A stretch of 64,000 bases of DNA from Varunaivibrio sulfuroxidans (GCF_029318635.1 NZ_CP119676.1:1008614-1072613); one strand, 5' to 3'; numbered from the stretch's first letter, positions 51,212 to 62,485 are shown. Program-made: numbers and translations. The notes: generated by a model from the sequence alone, not told the origin.

Positions 51212-52582
51212 TTATTGCACGCCGTTCCGGGCGCGTTTTTCGTAAAGAGAAATACCCCGGATCAAATCCAGCGCTCGGGTCAATTGGTAGTCGTTGGCCG
51301 TATCATCGCCTTGGGCCTGATTGTCATTGGCCCCGGTGGCGGCGCCCTTATTCTTGTCCCCTCCCGTTTTGGGAAGGCCGTTGTTGATCGCTCCGCGCAG
51401 ATCGCTCTCACGCGCCCGTTGGGGTTGGGCGACGACTTCGACCTTGGCCACCGGCACGATGATGTCGGGGGTAATGCCGACGCCTTGAATCGAACGGCCC
51501 GACGGCGTGTAATAGCGCGCCGTGGTCAAGCGCATGGCGCCGTGACCAGGCAGCGGAATGATGCTTTGCACCGACCCCTTGCCGAAGGTTTTCGTGCCCA
51601 GAACAATCGCCCTGCCGTGATCCTGCAGCGCCCCCGCGACAATTTCGGAAGCCGACGCCGAACCACCGTTAACCAAAACGACAACGGGCTTACCGTCAAT
51701 CATGTCGCCGGGGCGGGCGTTGAAGCGCATGCTGTCCTCGGGACGGCGCGCGCGGGTCGAGACGATCTCGCCGCGATCAAGGAATACATCGGAAACGCTG
51801 ACCGCCTGATTAAGCAGCCCGCCGGGGTTGTTGCGCAGATCGAGCACCAACCCGCGCAGGCGGGTGCCCATCTTCTTTTTAAACCCGGCGATTTGTCTTT
51901 TTAGGCCGATGTCCGCCTGTTCGTTAAACGAGGTGATCCGCACATAACCGACATCGCCTTCCATGTGACCGCGCACCGACTTGATCTGGATGATCGCCCG
52001 CTTGATGCTGACGTCAAAAGGCTCGCCCCCGCCGCGCATGATGGTCAAAACAATCGGCGCGCCCACTTTGCCGCGCATTTTATCGACGGCGTTGTTTAAG
52101 GTCATCCCCATCACCGGCTGGCCATCGAGTTTGATAATCAAGTCGCCGGGCTTGATCCCGGCGCGGAAGGCCGGGGTGTCGTCGATCGGCGAGACGACCT
52201 TGATCACGCCGTTATCCATCGTCACCTCGATTCCCAGGCCGCCGAATTCGCCCTTGGTTTCGACCTGCATGTCGGCGTAACTTTTGGCGTCCATATAACT
52301 CGAATGAGGGTCGAGGGAACTCAACATTCCGGAAATCGCCGCCTCGATCATCTTCTTCTCGGTCGGCTTTTCGACGTAATCGTCGCGCACCTTTTCCAAA
52401 ACGTCGCCGAACAAACTCAGATATTCGTAGGCGGCCTCCGGGTTCGCCGGTTTCGTCTTCTGCGCGGCAAAGGCGCGTTCGCCGTAAAGCGGACTCGCCG
52501 CCAAGGCGATCAGGGCGAACCCCGTCACAAGGCCCACCTTCAAGCCCGTCTTCAAGGGACCGCAAAACTGTCGATATGTCAT
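51212..52582 (-). CDS. ctpA: Carboxyl-terminal processing protease (S41A)
   Basis: This 456-residue periplasmic protease has a signal sequence (residues 12-39, ending AFA), a PDZ domain (about 105-185, GGLGIEVTMDNG) and an S41 catalytic domain. The serine is in NGGSASASEIVAGALQDHG and the lysine in GTKTFGKGSVQ. It cleaves C-terminal tails of envelope proteins, often murein hydrolases. Its ATG overlaps the envC stop by 4 bases. The C-terminal 60 residues are low complexity. Confidence 0.96.
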   Translation of the reverse strand: MTYRQFCGPLKTGLKVGLVTGFALIALAASPLYGERAFAAQKTKPANPEAAYEYLSLFGDVLEKVRDDYVEKPTEKKMIEAAISGMLSSLDPHSSYMDAKSYADMQVETKGEFGGLGIEVTMDNGVIKVVSPIDDTPAFRAGIKPGDLIIKLDGQPVMGMTLNNAVDKMRGKVGAPIVLTIMRGGGEPFDVSIKRAIIQIKSVRGHMEGDVGYVRITSFNEQADIGLKRQIAGFKKKMGTRLRGLVLDLRNNPGGLLNQAVSVSDVFLDRGEIVSTRARRPEDSMRFNARPGDMIDGKPVVVLVNGGSASASEIVAGALQDHGRAIVLGTKTFGKGSVQSIIPLPGHGAMRLTTARYYTPSGRSIQGVGITPDIIVPVAKVEVVAQPQRARESDLRGAINNGLPKTGGDKNKGAATGANDNQAQGDDTANDYQLTRALDLIRGISLYEKRARNGVQ

Positions 52583-53913
52583 CCGTTTACCTTACCTTTG
52601 CGTGATGCCAGCCACGGCAGGGGATTTATGGGCTGATTGTTGCGCCTCAGTTCAATATACAACCGGGGCCTTTGTTCCAACGATACTTTATTGTGCGATG
52701 CTTTCGTGTCGATTGGCGCGCGAACACCGGCGCCGCCCATAACGCCGACGGGCTCGCCGGCGAGAACGGATTGTCCGATTTGGGTATCTATACGCCCCAA
52801 TCCGGACAGAAGGCTATGATATCCTTGGCCGTGATCAATGATCAAGAGTTCGCCGTACCCCCGAAACGGACCGGCGAAAACAACCTTGCCGTCGAAAGGC
52901 GCCACGACACGGGCGAAAGGACGGGTTCTGACGGTAATGCCCTTGCGGGTCATGCCCGTGCCCAGAGCGTCGCCGTAATGTTCGATCACGGCCCCCGCGG
53001 CGGGGAAGGGCAGTTTCCCCCGCGCCCGAGTGATCGACCCTATGCCCGATATCGCGGCGATGCGCACCGGCGTACCCTGATGTTTGTCGGGGCCGAGCGT
53101 GGGCGCGGGATTAAGGGTGTGCGAAGACGTGGCGTCGTTCCGCCGGCGTTGTTCGGCCCGACGGCGGCCCTCCGCCTCGATGCGATCGAGTAAATCGCGC
53201 AACGTGCGCGCCTTGGCCGCGAGGCTCTGAGCCTCCCGCCGGGCCCTGACACTGGCCGCCAAGGTCTTGCGCCGCAAAGCGCCCTTGCGCGCGATCAGGG
53301 CGTCCAGCGACGCGCGTCCCTGGGTGAGGGCGGCGATCGCGGCGGACAACTGAACCTTTCGGGCGGCGACCGCTCGGCGCGATTGCGCCAATTTTGTTAG
53401 GGCGTCGCGCAGTGTGTTGGCGCGGTCCTCGATGCGCGGCACAACCGTGCGCAACACCACCGCCCCGCGCACCGTGTCGTTGATGTCGCCCGGCTGAAAA
53501 ACCAACGCCTGCGGAGGAAAAAGAGCCAAACGTTCAAGCGCCAGCAAAACCGAAACCGATTGCTTGCGCGATCGCGCCAAGTTTTGCCGTTGGACCCCTT
53601 CTTGTACCCTAAGATCCCGCACTTGCCCCTCAAGCCGGGTGACCTCGCTTTCCAAGTCTTGCTCCCTCTTCGCCGCCGCCACCGTTTTCTTGTCGAGCGC
53701 CGCGATTTCTGCGGCGATCGTATTCGCCCTCGACTTCAGCGCGGCGCTTTCCTTTTTCTTTTTTTCGAGAGCCCGTTCGACCTGCTTCAACTGCCCGGCG
53801 TCGGGGCGTGTCGTCGCACCCGGCGACTGCCCCCATGAAGAGGACGGGAACACGCACCCCAAACCCAGGAGCAAAATCAGCGCCAATCTTACAGAAGCAC
53901 TGGCGATCGACAT
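52579..53913 (-). CDS. envC: Murein hydrolase activator EnvC-like, degenerate LytM domain
   Basis: This 444-residue exported protein has a signal peptide (residues 1-28), a long coiled coil (about 40-250, many KKK/ARR and Leu heptads) and a C-terminal LytM fold (AVIEHYG, VVAPFDGKVVFAG, GYGELLIIDHGQGYHSLLSGL). The zinc-binding HxH is replaced by YHSLL, so it is probably not an enzyme but an amidase activator for cell separation. The start at MSIASASVRLAL is preferred to a longer frame that overlaps gpmI. Confidence 0.92.
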   Translation of the reverse strand: MSIASASVRLALILLLGLGCVFPSSSWGQSPGATTRPDAGQLKQVERALEKKKKESAALKSRANTIAAEIAALDKKTVAAAKREQDLESEVTRLEGQVRDLRVQEGVQRQNLARSRKQSVSVLLALERLALFPPQALVFQPGDINDTVRGAVVLRTVVPRIEDRANTLRDALTKLAQSRRAVAARKVQLSAAIAALTQGRASLDALIARKGALRRKTLAASVRARREAQSLAAKARTLRDLLDRIEAEGRRRAEQRRRNDATSSHTLNPAPTLGPDKHQGTPVRIAAISGIGSITRARGKLPFPAAGAVIEHYGDALGTGMTRKGITVRTRPFARVVAPFDGKVVFAGPFRGYGELLIIDHGQGYHSLLSGLGRIDTQIGQSVLAGEPVGVMGGAGVRAPIDTKASHNKVSLEQRPRLYIELRRNNQPINPLPWLASRKGKVNG

Positions 53914-53920
53914 ACCCACG

Positions 53921-55522
53921 TCACGCGTCCAGATCACGCGGTGCGCTGTCGATCAAGGTTTTACCGGTCATTTCCACAGGCTGCGCCAAGCCGAGAAGAT
54001 CGAGCACGGTGGGTGCGACATCCGCCAAATCGCCGTCATGCACGCCGAGAACACGCCGAGGGCCGTTGACCAAGACAACCGGCACCGAATTCAGCGTGTG
54101 GGCGGTGTGGGGTTGATCGCCGTCACGCATGGTTTCGCAGTTGCCATGATCGGCGGTCAGAACCATCACGCCCCCGACATCCAGCAACGCCCGCTCAAGA
54201 CGAGCGAGGACCTCGTCCAGGGTTTCGACGGCCTTGATCGCGGCGTCCAATTTGCCCGTGTGTCCGACCATGTCGCCATTGGCGTAATTGGCCACGATGA
54301 GATCGAAACGTTCTCCACGGATCGCATCGAGAATGTTATCGGTGACTTCCCGCGCCGACATCTCCGGTTTCAGATCGTAGGTGGCGACTTTCGGCGAAGG
54401 CACCAAAATACGCTCTTCTCCGGGGAACGGGTCCTCGCGTCCGCCGTTGAAAAAGAAGGTGACATGTGCGTATTTTTCCGTCTCGGCGATGTGCAATTGA
54501 CGCAACCCGGCGTCCGAAACCACCTCGGAGAGGATGCGCCGGGGCGCCTCGGAGGGAAAAAGAACATCGTAAAAAGGCGTCAATTGAGCGGAATAGTCGG
54601 TCATCGCGATGCATGCCGAAAGATCGATCTTGCGGTCCCGCGCGAAACCCTTGAAATCGGGCGCCAGCAGGGCGGTTAAAATTTCCCGGGCGCGATCGGC
54701 GCGAAAATTGGCCATCACCACGGCATCGCCGTCATCCATGCCCCGATAATCGCCGACCACCGTCGGGAGAACGAACTCGTCGGTGACAGCGTTGTCATAG
54801 GCGTCGCCGATCGCCTCCAGGGCCGAGGCCGAGCGGGGCGTCCCCGCCGCGCCGACAAGAGCTCGATAGGCCTGTTCGACACGCTCCCAACGATTATCCC
54901 GGTCCATTGCGAAGTAGCGCCCGCTCACCGTGGCGACGGAAACCCCGGGAACGTCGGCGCAGGTTTCCAAAAACGCGCGCATATAACCGAGGCCGCTGCT
55001 GGGCGGAGTATCGCGTCCATCGAGAAAAGCATGCAGGCGCACCTTCACCCCCGCCCCCGCGATGATTTTGACCAATGCCTCGATATGGGCCTGGTAGGAA
55101 TGAACCCCACCGGGAGAGAGCAACCCCATCAAGTGGCAAATTTTTCCGGTTTCCTTCAGTGTCGCGATCATTTTCACCAAAGTCGGATGGCGCGCCAAAT
55201 CACCTCCGGCGATCGCCTTATCAATCCGCGGCAGATCCTGCAGCAACACCCGACCGGCCCCCAGCGTCATATGGCCGACCTCGGAGTTGCCCATCTGCCC
55301 CTCGGGCAGCCCCACCTTCAGGGCGGACGCTTCCAGACGGGCATGGGGATAGTGCGCCTTAATGTGCGACCAATGCGGCGCACGCGCCAGGGCGATCGCA
55401 TTATCGTCCCCATCCTCGCGTTCGCCCCATCCGTCAAGGATGCACAGCACTACGGGACGCGGAATTTCTCCACCCCGCGAAGATCGGCGTTTGACGTCTG
55501 AGGGCATGTCCGGTTTTTTCAT
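53921..55522 (-). CDS. gpmI: 2,3-bisphosphoglycerate-independent phosphoglycerate mutase
   Basis: This 533-residue two-metal enzyme interconverts 3- and 2-phosphoglycerate. The N-terminal VVLCILDGWGERED, the serine nucleophile in GQMGNSEVGHMTLGAGR, the FLDGRDTPP segment and the C-terminal VVLTADHGNCE, with its metal ligands, are all present. The first 20 residues are variable, and a start at the second Met is possible; no clear ribosome binding site decides it. It lies between rlmH and envC in the leftward run. Confidence 0.96.
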   Translation of the reverse strand: MKKPDMPSDVKRRSSRGGEIPRPVVLCILDGWGEREDGDDNAIALARAPHWSHIKAHYPHARLEASALKVGLPEGQMGNSEVGHMTLGAGRVLLQDLPRIDKAIAGGDLARHPTLVKMIATLKETGKICHLMGLLSPGGVHSYQAHIEALVKIIAGAGVKVRLHAFLDGRDTPPSSGLGYMRAFLETCADVPGVSVATVSGRYFAMDRDNRWERVEQAYRALVGAAGTPRSASALEAIGDAYDNAVTDEFVLPTVVGDYRGMDDGDAVVMANFRADRAREILTALLAPDFKGFARDRKIDLSACIAMTDYSAQLTPFYDVLFPSEAPRRILSEVVSDAGLRQLHIAETEKYAHVTFFFNGGREDPFPGEERILVPSPKVATYDLKPEMSAREVTDNILDAIRGERFDLIVANYANGDMVGHTGKLDAAIKAVETLDEVLARLERALLDVGGVMVLTADHGNCETMRDGDQPHTAHTLNSVPVVLVNGPRRVLGVHDGDLADVAPTVLDLLGLAQPVEMTGKTLIDSAPRDLDA

Positions 55523-55652
55523 CGTCGAACCCGTTTATTCCATAAATGTTTCAGAAGGACGAGAAAACCATAGGAAGATTGATAAAAAGTTTCCCGCGTC
55601 AAGAATGATGGCGCTCGATGTTCCTCATCCGTTTTTTCTCTCCCGACGCCGA

Positions 55653-56111
55653 TCATGCCCGGTGATAGGGATGGCCCGACAAAATACACTGGGCGCGGTA
55701 GACCTGTTCGGCCAACAACCCGCGAACCAACATGTGCGGCCACGTCTGCGCACCGAATGAAAGACACAAACCCGCCGCCCGGCGAACGCTTTCGTCCAAT
55801 CCATGCGCGCCGCCGATGATAAAGGCGATATCGCGTCGCCCACCATCGACCAATTCCCCCAAGCGTTCGGCGAAAGACGGACTGGATAGCGTTTTCCCCC
55901 GCTCGTCGAGAGCGATGAGATACGCCCCGACGGGCGCCGCCTGAAGGAGCAACAGCGCCTCGCGGCGCATCAACTCGGCGGCGGCGAGAGGGCGCTTTTC
56001 CTCGACCTCCCGCAGGCGGATCGACGGCGAAATACGGGCGTTGAAGTGTTCGAACAACGCCCGTTGCGCCCCCGCCTTGGCGCGGCCGACGGCAATCAGA
56101 TGAACCTGCAT
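55653..56111 (-). CDS. rlmH: 23S rRNA (pseudouridine(1915)-N3)-methyltransferase
   Basis: This 152-residue SPOUT methyltransferase modifies helix 69 of 23S rRNA in assembled ribosomes. It has FIIGGAHGLDESV, the knot segment and the C-terminal HMLVRGLLAEQVYRA typical of RlmH, at the normal length. It lies 20 bases after rsfS, a widespread gene pair. Confidence 0.97.
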   Translation of the reverse strand: MQVHLIAVGRAKAGAQRALFEHFNARISPSIRLREVEEKRPLAAAELMRREALLLLQAAPVGAYLIALDERGKTLSSPSFAERLGELVDGGRRDIAFIIGGAHGLDESVRRAAGLCLSFGAQTWPHMLVRGLLAEQVYRAQCILSGHPYHRA

Positions 56112-56131
56112 GATCCCATCCGTGGGCGGCG

Positions 56132-56560
56132 TCAGAGACCCGCCGTCTTCACGTGTTCGGGCGGATCGGCGGAAACGACGTCACCAAGCCACATTTTTTC
56201 GAGATTGTAGAAGGCCCGCACCTCGGGGCGGAAAAGGTGGACGATGATATCGCCGCCATCGACCAAGACCCAGTCGCATTGCTCCAATCCTTCCACGGCG
56301 ACGCCCTTGGCCCCGCCCGCTTTCAGGCGTTCGCGCAGATGATTGGCGATCGCCCCGACATGGCGGGCCGAGGTGCCGGTGGCGATCACCATGTCATCGG
56401 CCATCGCGCTTTTGCCTTGCAACGAGATCCGCGTGACATCCAGCGCCTTATCTTCCGCGAGCGAATCCTCGGCGATCTTCAGCAGCGTTTGCGCCGAAGG
56501 GTCTTCATTTTTTTGGATAGGTATTGTCGTAATCCTTTTTTCCAATGTGTTGTTCGTCAT
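56132..56560 (-). CDS. rsfS: Ribosome silencing factor RsfS
   Basis: This 142-residue protein binds L14 on the large subunit and blocks subunit joining in starvation. The core has EDKALDVTRISLQGKSAMADDMVIATGTSARHV in order, then CDWVLVDGGDIIVHLFRPEVRAFYNLEKMW, as expected. The ATG at 56560 (MTNNTLEK) is preferred; one six codons earlier is open. It sits between nadD and rlmH. Confidence 0.95.
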   Translation of the reverse strand: MTNNTLEKRITTIPIQKNEDPSAQTLLKIAEDSLAEDKALDVTRISLQGKSAMADDMVIATGTSARHVGAIANHLRERLKAGGAKGVAVEGLEQCDWVLVDGGDIIVHLFRPEVRAFYNLEKMWLGDVVSADPPEHVKTAGL

Positions 56561-56650
56561 ATCCGCCGTTGAACACATGCATCGTCGGGGAACACATGCA
56601 TCGTCGAGCGCGCGGGGGGAGGAGATATGCCGTCACGCTCCACGGGGCCG

Positions 56651-57376
56651 TCATCCGTCTCGCCCCGTTCCACTCCGCGCCCCATTCCGCGCCCCATTCC
56701 GCCACGCCCCGACCCGGCGAATTTCACTCGCCGACACGCGACACGCGCGCCCAGGCAAGAAAAGCCACGCCGGCGGCGTCATCTCGGCCAAGAAGGCGGC
56801 CCGATCGCCGGGTACGCGCGCCTGCGCGAAAAGCCGCGCCGCCTGTGACGCCAACGCCCTATAAGAATAGGGGGGTCGGGGAAAAACCGCAATGGGAACG
56901 CGACGGATAACATCGCGCCAACCGAACCAGCGGGGCAGCTGAATTAAATTATCCGCGCCGATCATCCAGACAAACCGTATTTTGGGAAATACGGTTTCCA
57001 GCCGTTCAAGGGTATCGCAGGTATAGCGCGTCTCCAATTTCGCCTCCAGGGTGCTAACCACGATCCGACCGGCGAGACGGGGCGTTGTGCGTTGCGCCGC
57101 GCTCACGAGACGACGGGCCTGGGCCACCCGGTCTTCGAACGGAGCCATGCCGCGCACGGGCTTAAGAGGGTTTTGGGGCGACACCAGCCACCAGATCTGA
57201 TCCAGCTTCAGGCGCCTGAGCGCCGCGCGTGAAATGTGCAGATGACCTTCGTGGGCGGGGTTGAACGATCCCCCCAACAGACCGACCCGCCGCACACGCG
57301 ACACGAGACCTTGCGCGTCCGTGGACCGGGGCAGCGCCTGTTCACCGTGTGCATCGTAAGCGGGATCGGCGATCAC
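56651..57376 (-). CDS. nadD: Nicotinate-nucleotide adenylyltransferase
   Basis: This 241-residue enzyme makes deamido-NAD from nicotinate mononucleotide and ATP. It has the nucleotidyltransferase motif GLLGGSFNPAHEGHLHIS and FVWMIGADNLIQLPRW, and the C-terminal SASEIRR. The start is GTG at 57376, 6 bases after AAGGAA; a longer frame overlaps proA. The C-terminus carries an Arg/Gly/Asn-rich tail (GARNGARSG) encoded by short tandem CCATTCCGCGCC-type repeats, unlike most NadD proteins. Confidence 0.93.
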   Translation of the reverse strand: MIADPAYDAHGEQALPRSTDAQGLVSRVRRVGLLGGSFNPAHEGHLHISRAALRRLKLDQIWWLVSPQNPLKPVRGMAPFEDRVAQARRLVSAAQRTTPRLAGRIVVSTLEAKLETRYTCDTLERLETVFPKIRFVWMIGADNLIQLPRWFGWRDVIRRVPIAVFPRPPYSYRALASQAARLFAQARVPGDRAAFLAEMTPPAWLFLPGRACRVSASEIRRVGAWRNGARNGARSGTGRDG

Positions 57377-57404
57377 GTCATATTCCTTATGGCGGCATGT
57401 ATTC

Positions 57405-58697
57405 TTATGGACGGCATTGCCCCTGGCCACGCACCAAGTACTTAAAGGTGGTCAACTGCTCGACCCCGACCGGTCCACGCGCATGCAACTTGCCGGTGGC
57501 GATGCCGATCTCCGCCCCCATCCCAAATTCGCCGCCGTCGGCATACTGGGTCGAGGCGTTGAGCATGACGATCGCGCTATCGACCTTGTTCAAGAAGCGC
57601 TCGGCGGCATCCGCGTCCTCGGTCAAGATGCAGTCGGTGTGGTGGGAACCATGCTCTTCAATATGAGCGATCGCGCCATCCACGCCTTCGACCGTTTTGA
57701 CGGAAACGATCGCATCCAGGTATTCGCTATCCCAGTCCGCGGCGTCCGCCGTGCGCACCCGGGGGTCCAGAGCGCGCACGGCGGCGTCGCCACGCACCTC
57801 ACAACCGGCGTCGAGCAGCCCGGAGACAATTTGCGGCCCCAGCGTTTGAGCGGCGGCGGCGTCGATCAACACCGTTTCGGTCGCCCCGCAAATCCCGGTA
57901 CGACGCATTTTGGCGTTCACCACCACGTCCCGCGCCCGCGCGGGGTCGGCGTTTTTATCGACATAGGTGTGGCAGATTCCTTCCAGGTGCTTGAACAGCG
58001 GCACCTTGCTTTCCGCCGTGATCCGCGCGATCAGGGATTTCCCCCCGCGCGGCACGATGACATCGATCAGGTCGTCCATTTTAAGCATCGCGCCGACCGC
58101 ATCGCGATCGCGCGTCGGCACCAGTTGAACCGACGCCGCCGGCAACCCCGCCGCCGCCAGTCCGACGCCAAGACACGCCATGATCGCGTGGTTGGAATGA
58201 AAACTTTCCGAGCCGCCGCGCAAGATGACCGCATTGCCGGATTTCAGGCACAGGGCGCTGGCGTCGGCGGTGACGTTGGGGCGCGATTCATAAATCACCC
58301 CGATAACCCCGATCGGCACACGAACGCGTTGAATAAGAAGACCGTTGGGACGCGTCCATTCGCCAAGAACCGCACCGACCGGATCATCCAGAGCGGCGAT
58401 ATCTTCCAACCCCCGGGCCATCGCCGCCACCCGTTCTCGGTTCAAGGTCAACCGATCGACCATCGCCGCGCTCAGGCCCTTTTGCCGTCCCGCGGCGACA
58501 TCCTTGACGTTGGCCGCGAGGATTTCGGCCTCGTTATCGCGCAGCGCGCCCGCCGCCGCTCTCAAGGCGCTGTCTTTGGCCGCGCCCGAAGCCTGCGACA
58601 GCTCCCGACTCGCCGTTTTGGCGCCATGGGCGAGCGCACGCATCATCGCCGCGATATTTCCACTTTGGGCTTCCTTGGCAAGCGCCGTCATCTTCAC
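57405..58697 (-). CDS. proA: Glutamate-5-semialdehyde dehydrogenase
   Basis: This 430-residue enzyme reduces glutamyl-5-phosphate to the semialdehyde in proline synthesis. It shows [33 protein letters not shown] in order, VPRGGKSLI, and the catalytic cysteine in [11 protein letters not shown]. The GTG at 58697 follows AGGAAAG at the right distance; an ATG two codons later is nearly as good. The partner proB is 1.2 kb upstream rather than adjacent, separated by a pentapeptide-repeat gene on the other strand and repeat copy C. Confidence 0.96.
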   Translation of the reverse strand: MKMTALAKEAQSGNIAAMMRALAHGAKTASRELSQASGAAKDSALRAAAGALRDNEAEILAANVKDVAAGRQKGLSAAMVDRLTLNRERVAAMARGLEDIAALDDPVGAVLGEWTRPNGLLIQRVRVPIGVIGVIYESRPNVTADASALCLKSGNAVILRGGSESFHSNHAIMACLGVGLAAAGLPAASVQLVPTRDRDAVGAMLKMDDLIDVIVPRGGKSLIARITAESKVPLFKHLEGICHTYVDKNADPARARDVVVNAKMRRTGICGATETVLIDAAAAQTLGPQIVSGLLDAGCEVRGDAAVRALDPRVRTADAADWDSEYLDAIVSVKTVEGVDGAIAHIEEHGSHHTDCILTEDADAAERFLNKVDSAIVMLNASTQYADGGEFGMGAEIGIATGKLHARGPVGVEQLTTFKYLVRGQGQCRP

Positions 58698-59194
58698 GTT
58701 CTTTCCTGGCCGTCGGCGCGCCGATCGAGCGCCTGTGAATCCAAAATAAAATTGTTCGTTCGCATCCGAGGCACGGAAAAGTTTTCATCCCGGACGAAAA
58801 AATGGGCAAAACCGGAAATGCGCGCCCCTCCGGTGGATCGACTGCGACGTTTCGCGCCCGCGGACCATCGGGCCGACCACGATCTCTCTTTTTGTTGTGG
58901 TTTGATTTGTTCGCACGTTTGTGTCCAATGGCACCGGACTCAAATGTTAAACGCAAACCACGAGCGCCACTGCCCCCTTGTTGTCGCGCCGCCAATCCTG
59001 CATAGTTCGATACGGTACGCGTCCCCGAATATCCGATGAAAAATAAAGCAACATCGCGGAAAATTCACGTCTTTTCGTCACCACGGGAACGCCGCGCTTC
59101 AAAATCGAGCGTCAATGCGGAACCGGCGCGAACGCACGATCACCGCCGACGGAGGCACGACCTCCACCCGCCGAACTTAATGAAGGCCTTTTCC
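58698..59194. other. Intergenic region between proA and the pentapeptide gene
   Basis: These 497 bases separate two divergent genes. Apart from repeat copy C (58830-58964) and the presumed proA promoter, I see no gene. Frames that cross the repeat encode the same peptide in each copy only because the DNA is repeated. No promoter with good boxes was identified. Confidence 0.4.
58830..58964 (-). repeat. 135-bp interspersed repeat, copy C
   Basis: On the minus strand it runs from CTCGTGG to CCACCGG and aligns end to end with copies A and B. Its right terminus has drifted from CCACGAG. It lies between proA and the pentapeptide gene, in a part of the chromosome where proB and proA are usually adjacent. 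Confidence 0.9.
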
Positions 59195-59851
59195 ATGACT
59201 TCCTTCTCCTTGCGTCCCCGGCTCTCATGGGCCTTGAAAATTTTAATCATACCGACGGGGATCATCGTCGGCGTGATTGCGCTTTCCTCCAGGGCGCACG
59301 CCGCCTGCACCGACGCCCCCATCCCCGGAGTCGATTGGTCGGGATGCGTCATGAAAGGCGCCCGCCTGGTCGCGGTCGATCTCAGAAACGCCAATCTGTC
59401 ACACGCCAATTTCACCAAGGCGAACCTGAAAGACGCCCAACTATCTGGAGCAAAAATGACCAAGGTCAAGATGCCCACCACGGTACTCATGCACGCCAAC
59501 ATGGATATGGCCGATCTGGAAGACGCCTACCTGCGGGGCGCTAATTTATCCGCGGCGTCGCTGCGGAGAGCCAATTTTCAAGGCGCGAATTTAAGGGGCG
59601 CGTACTTGATCGAGGCCCATCTCGAACAGGCCAACTTGACAGACGCCAACCTACAAAGCGCCCGCCTACAAGGCGGCAAACTGCGTGGGGCCAACTTGGA
59701 GGACGCTAAGCTCGACTTTGCCGATCTGCGTGGGGCCGACCTTAAGGACGCCAATCTGGATGGCGTATCCCTTTTCAACACCAAGCTCGATCGCGCGGTC
59801 TGGAGCGACGGGCGGCGCTGCAAACCCGGCTCCGTCGGCATTTGCCGATAA
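59195..59851 (+). CDS. Exported pentapeptide-repeat protein
   Basis: This 218-residue protein has a signal peptide (residues 1-36, ending SSRAHA) and then about 25 tandem pentapeptides of the A(D/N)Lxx type from about residue 60 to 200 (LRNANLSHANFTKANLKDA). They would form a right-handed quadrilateral beta-helix. Two cysteines near the mature start and two at the end could form disulfides. The ATG at 59195 is chosen for its GAAGG site; one five codons earlier is open. The function is unknown. It is the only rightward gene between rppH and the aldo/keto reductase. Confidence 0.85.
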   Translation: MTSFSLRPRLSWALKILIIPTGIIVGVIALSSRAHAACTDAPIPGVDWSGCVMKGARLVAVDLRNANLSHANFTKANLKDAQLSGAKMTKVKMPTTVLMHANMDMADLEDAYLRGANLSAASLRRANFQGANLRGAYLIEAHLEQANLTDANLQSARLQGGKLRGANLEDAKLDFADLRGADLKDANLDGVSLFNTKLDRAVWSDGRRCKPGSVGICR

Positions 59852-59905
59852 GACGGCACACCGAAGAGAAGCCGCCCCGGACATACCGTCACCAGGACGA
59901 GGCCG

Positions 59906-61035
59906 TCAGGTCAGGACGAGATCGTCACGGTGAATCATTTCGTCACGCCCTCGATAGCCGATCCTGGCCTCGATATCGGCCGAATGCAATCTCACGATCT
60001 TGGTCGCGTCGTGCGATGGATAGGCCATCAACCCACGTGCGATTTCGCGGCCATCCTCGGTTTTGACAACCACGGCGTCGCCGCGCATGAAGACCCCCTC
60101 GACGGCGATCACCCCCGCCGGAAGAAGGCTTTTCCCGGCTTCCAGCGCCCGGCGCGCGCCGCCATCGACAACCAACGCGCCGACCGGCTTTAGGCTGGCG
60201 GCGATCCATCTTTTGCGCGCCGTCTTCGGCGTCGCCTCCGGCACAAACCACGTCGCGCGCGCGCCCTCTTCGATCCGTGTCAACGGTCCCAACGGCTTTC
60301 CCGGCGCGATCGCCATCCGACATCCGTTATCCAGGCATATCTTCGCCGCCGCCAATTTGGTCACCATCCCGCCGGTGCCGACGCCCTGACGGGCCTGCCC
60401 GGCCATCGCCTCGATGTCGGGCGTAATCTTGCGAATCTCGGGAAAAAAGCGCGCGTTTGGGTCGGATAATGGATCGGCGCTATACAAGCCATCGACATCG
60501 GACAACAACACCAACACATCCGCGCCGAGCATGGCCGCGACGCGGGCGGCCAAGCGGTCATTGTCGCCAAAGCGGATTTCATCGGTGGCCACGGTGTCGT
60601 TTTCGTTGATGATCGGCACCGCGCCGTGACGAAGCAAGGCGTTTAACGTGTTGCGGGCGTTGATGTAACGCCGCCGATTTTCGGTATCGTCCAGGGTCAG
60701 GAGAACCTGCGCCACGGTCAGGTCGTGTTGGGCCAGGCTCTCTTGATAGGCGTGGGCCAAGCGCACCATGCCTATTGCGGCGGCGGCCTGTTTGTCTTCC
60801 AAAACCAGGGCCTGGGTTTGCATTTTCAGGCGACGGCGGCCCACGGCGACGGCCCCCGAGGAGACGATGAGAACGTCCTGCCCGCGCGCGCGCAGGCGGG
60901 CGACGTCGTCGGCCAGCGCCGCCAGCCATTTGCGATGCACCGCGCCGGTTTCATCATCGACCAGAAGCGCCGAGCCGATTTTAACGACGATACGCCGCGC
61001 CGTGGCGATCGAAGAGGTGTCGCCGGATGCGCCCA

Positions 61036-61036
<1 letters not shown>
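59906..61036 (-). CDS. proB: Glutamate 5-kinase
   Basis: This 376-residue enzyme phosphorylates glutamate in the first step of proline synthesis and is the usual target of proline feedback. The kinase domain (residues 1-265) has VVKIGSALLVD, VSSGAVAVGR, NENDTVATDEIRFGDND and GTGGMVTKL. A C-terminal PUA domain covers about 280-370. The ATG overlaps the obgE stop (TGATG), so the two are coupled. It is convergent with the pentapeptide gene. Confidence 0.96.
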
Positions 61037-62106
<1,070 letters not shown>

Positions 62107-62152
62107 TTAAGATGATACCCGTCCGGGATAACGCAGTGCGAACCGGGACGGC

Positions 62153-62182
62153 AAAAAGGGGAATGGCTGGCCATTCCCCTTT
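62153..62182 (-). terminator. Terminator between rpmA and obgE
   Basis: AAAGGGGAATGG (62155-62166) pairs with CCATTCCCCTTT (62171-62182) around a 4-base loop. Read leftward the stem runs into five Ts, so it would end most rplU-rpmA transcripts. Confidence 0.85.
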
Positions 62183-62218
62183 GAATCGCACCCATCGATG
62201 CGCACGAACCAGGGCGGA

Positions 62219-62479
62219 TTACGCCGCCGCCGGCTCCACGCCGACGAAAACTTTTCCGTTGGCCTTGTGGCTGAAGATCACGCGACCCTCAACCTTGGAA
62301 AACAGGGTATGGTCCTTACCGATGCCGACGTTGGCGCCGGGGTAGTACTTGGTGCCCCGTTGACGCACGATGATGTTGCCGGCGATCACAATCTGGCCGC
62401 CAAACTTTTTCACGCCCAAACGACGTCCCGCGGTATCGCGGCCGTTGCGGGAACTCCCGCCTGCTTTTTTATGCGCCAT
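62219..62479 (-). CDS. rpmA: 50S ribosomal protein L27
   Basis: This 86-residue protein begins [15 protein letters not shown], with the N-terminus that reaches the peptidyl transferase centre. [22 protein letters not shown] follows in order, then [11 protein letters not shown], as in all bacterial L27. No N-terminal cleavage extension is present. It starts 6 bases after rplU. Confidence 0.98.
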   Translation of the reverse strand: MAHKKAGGSSRNGRDTAGRRLGVKKFGGQIVIAGNIIVRQRGTKYYPGANVGIGKDHTLFSKVEGRVIFSHKANGKVFVGVEPAAA

Positions 62480-62485
62480 ATCGCT

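Noticed and set aside
53564-54679. Rightward frame opposite envC and gpmI
   Set aside because: It spans parts of two well-supported leftward genes and has no start site.
57417-59039. Long rightward open frame of 540 codons opposite proA
   Set aside because: It is a shadow of proA that runs on through repeat copy C; the product is low in hydrophobic structure and unlike any family.
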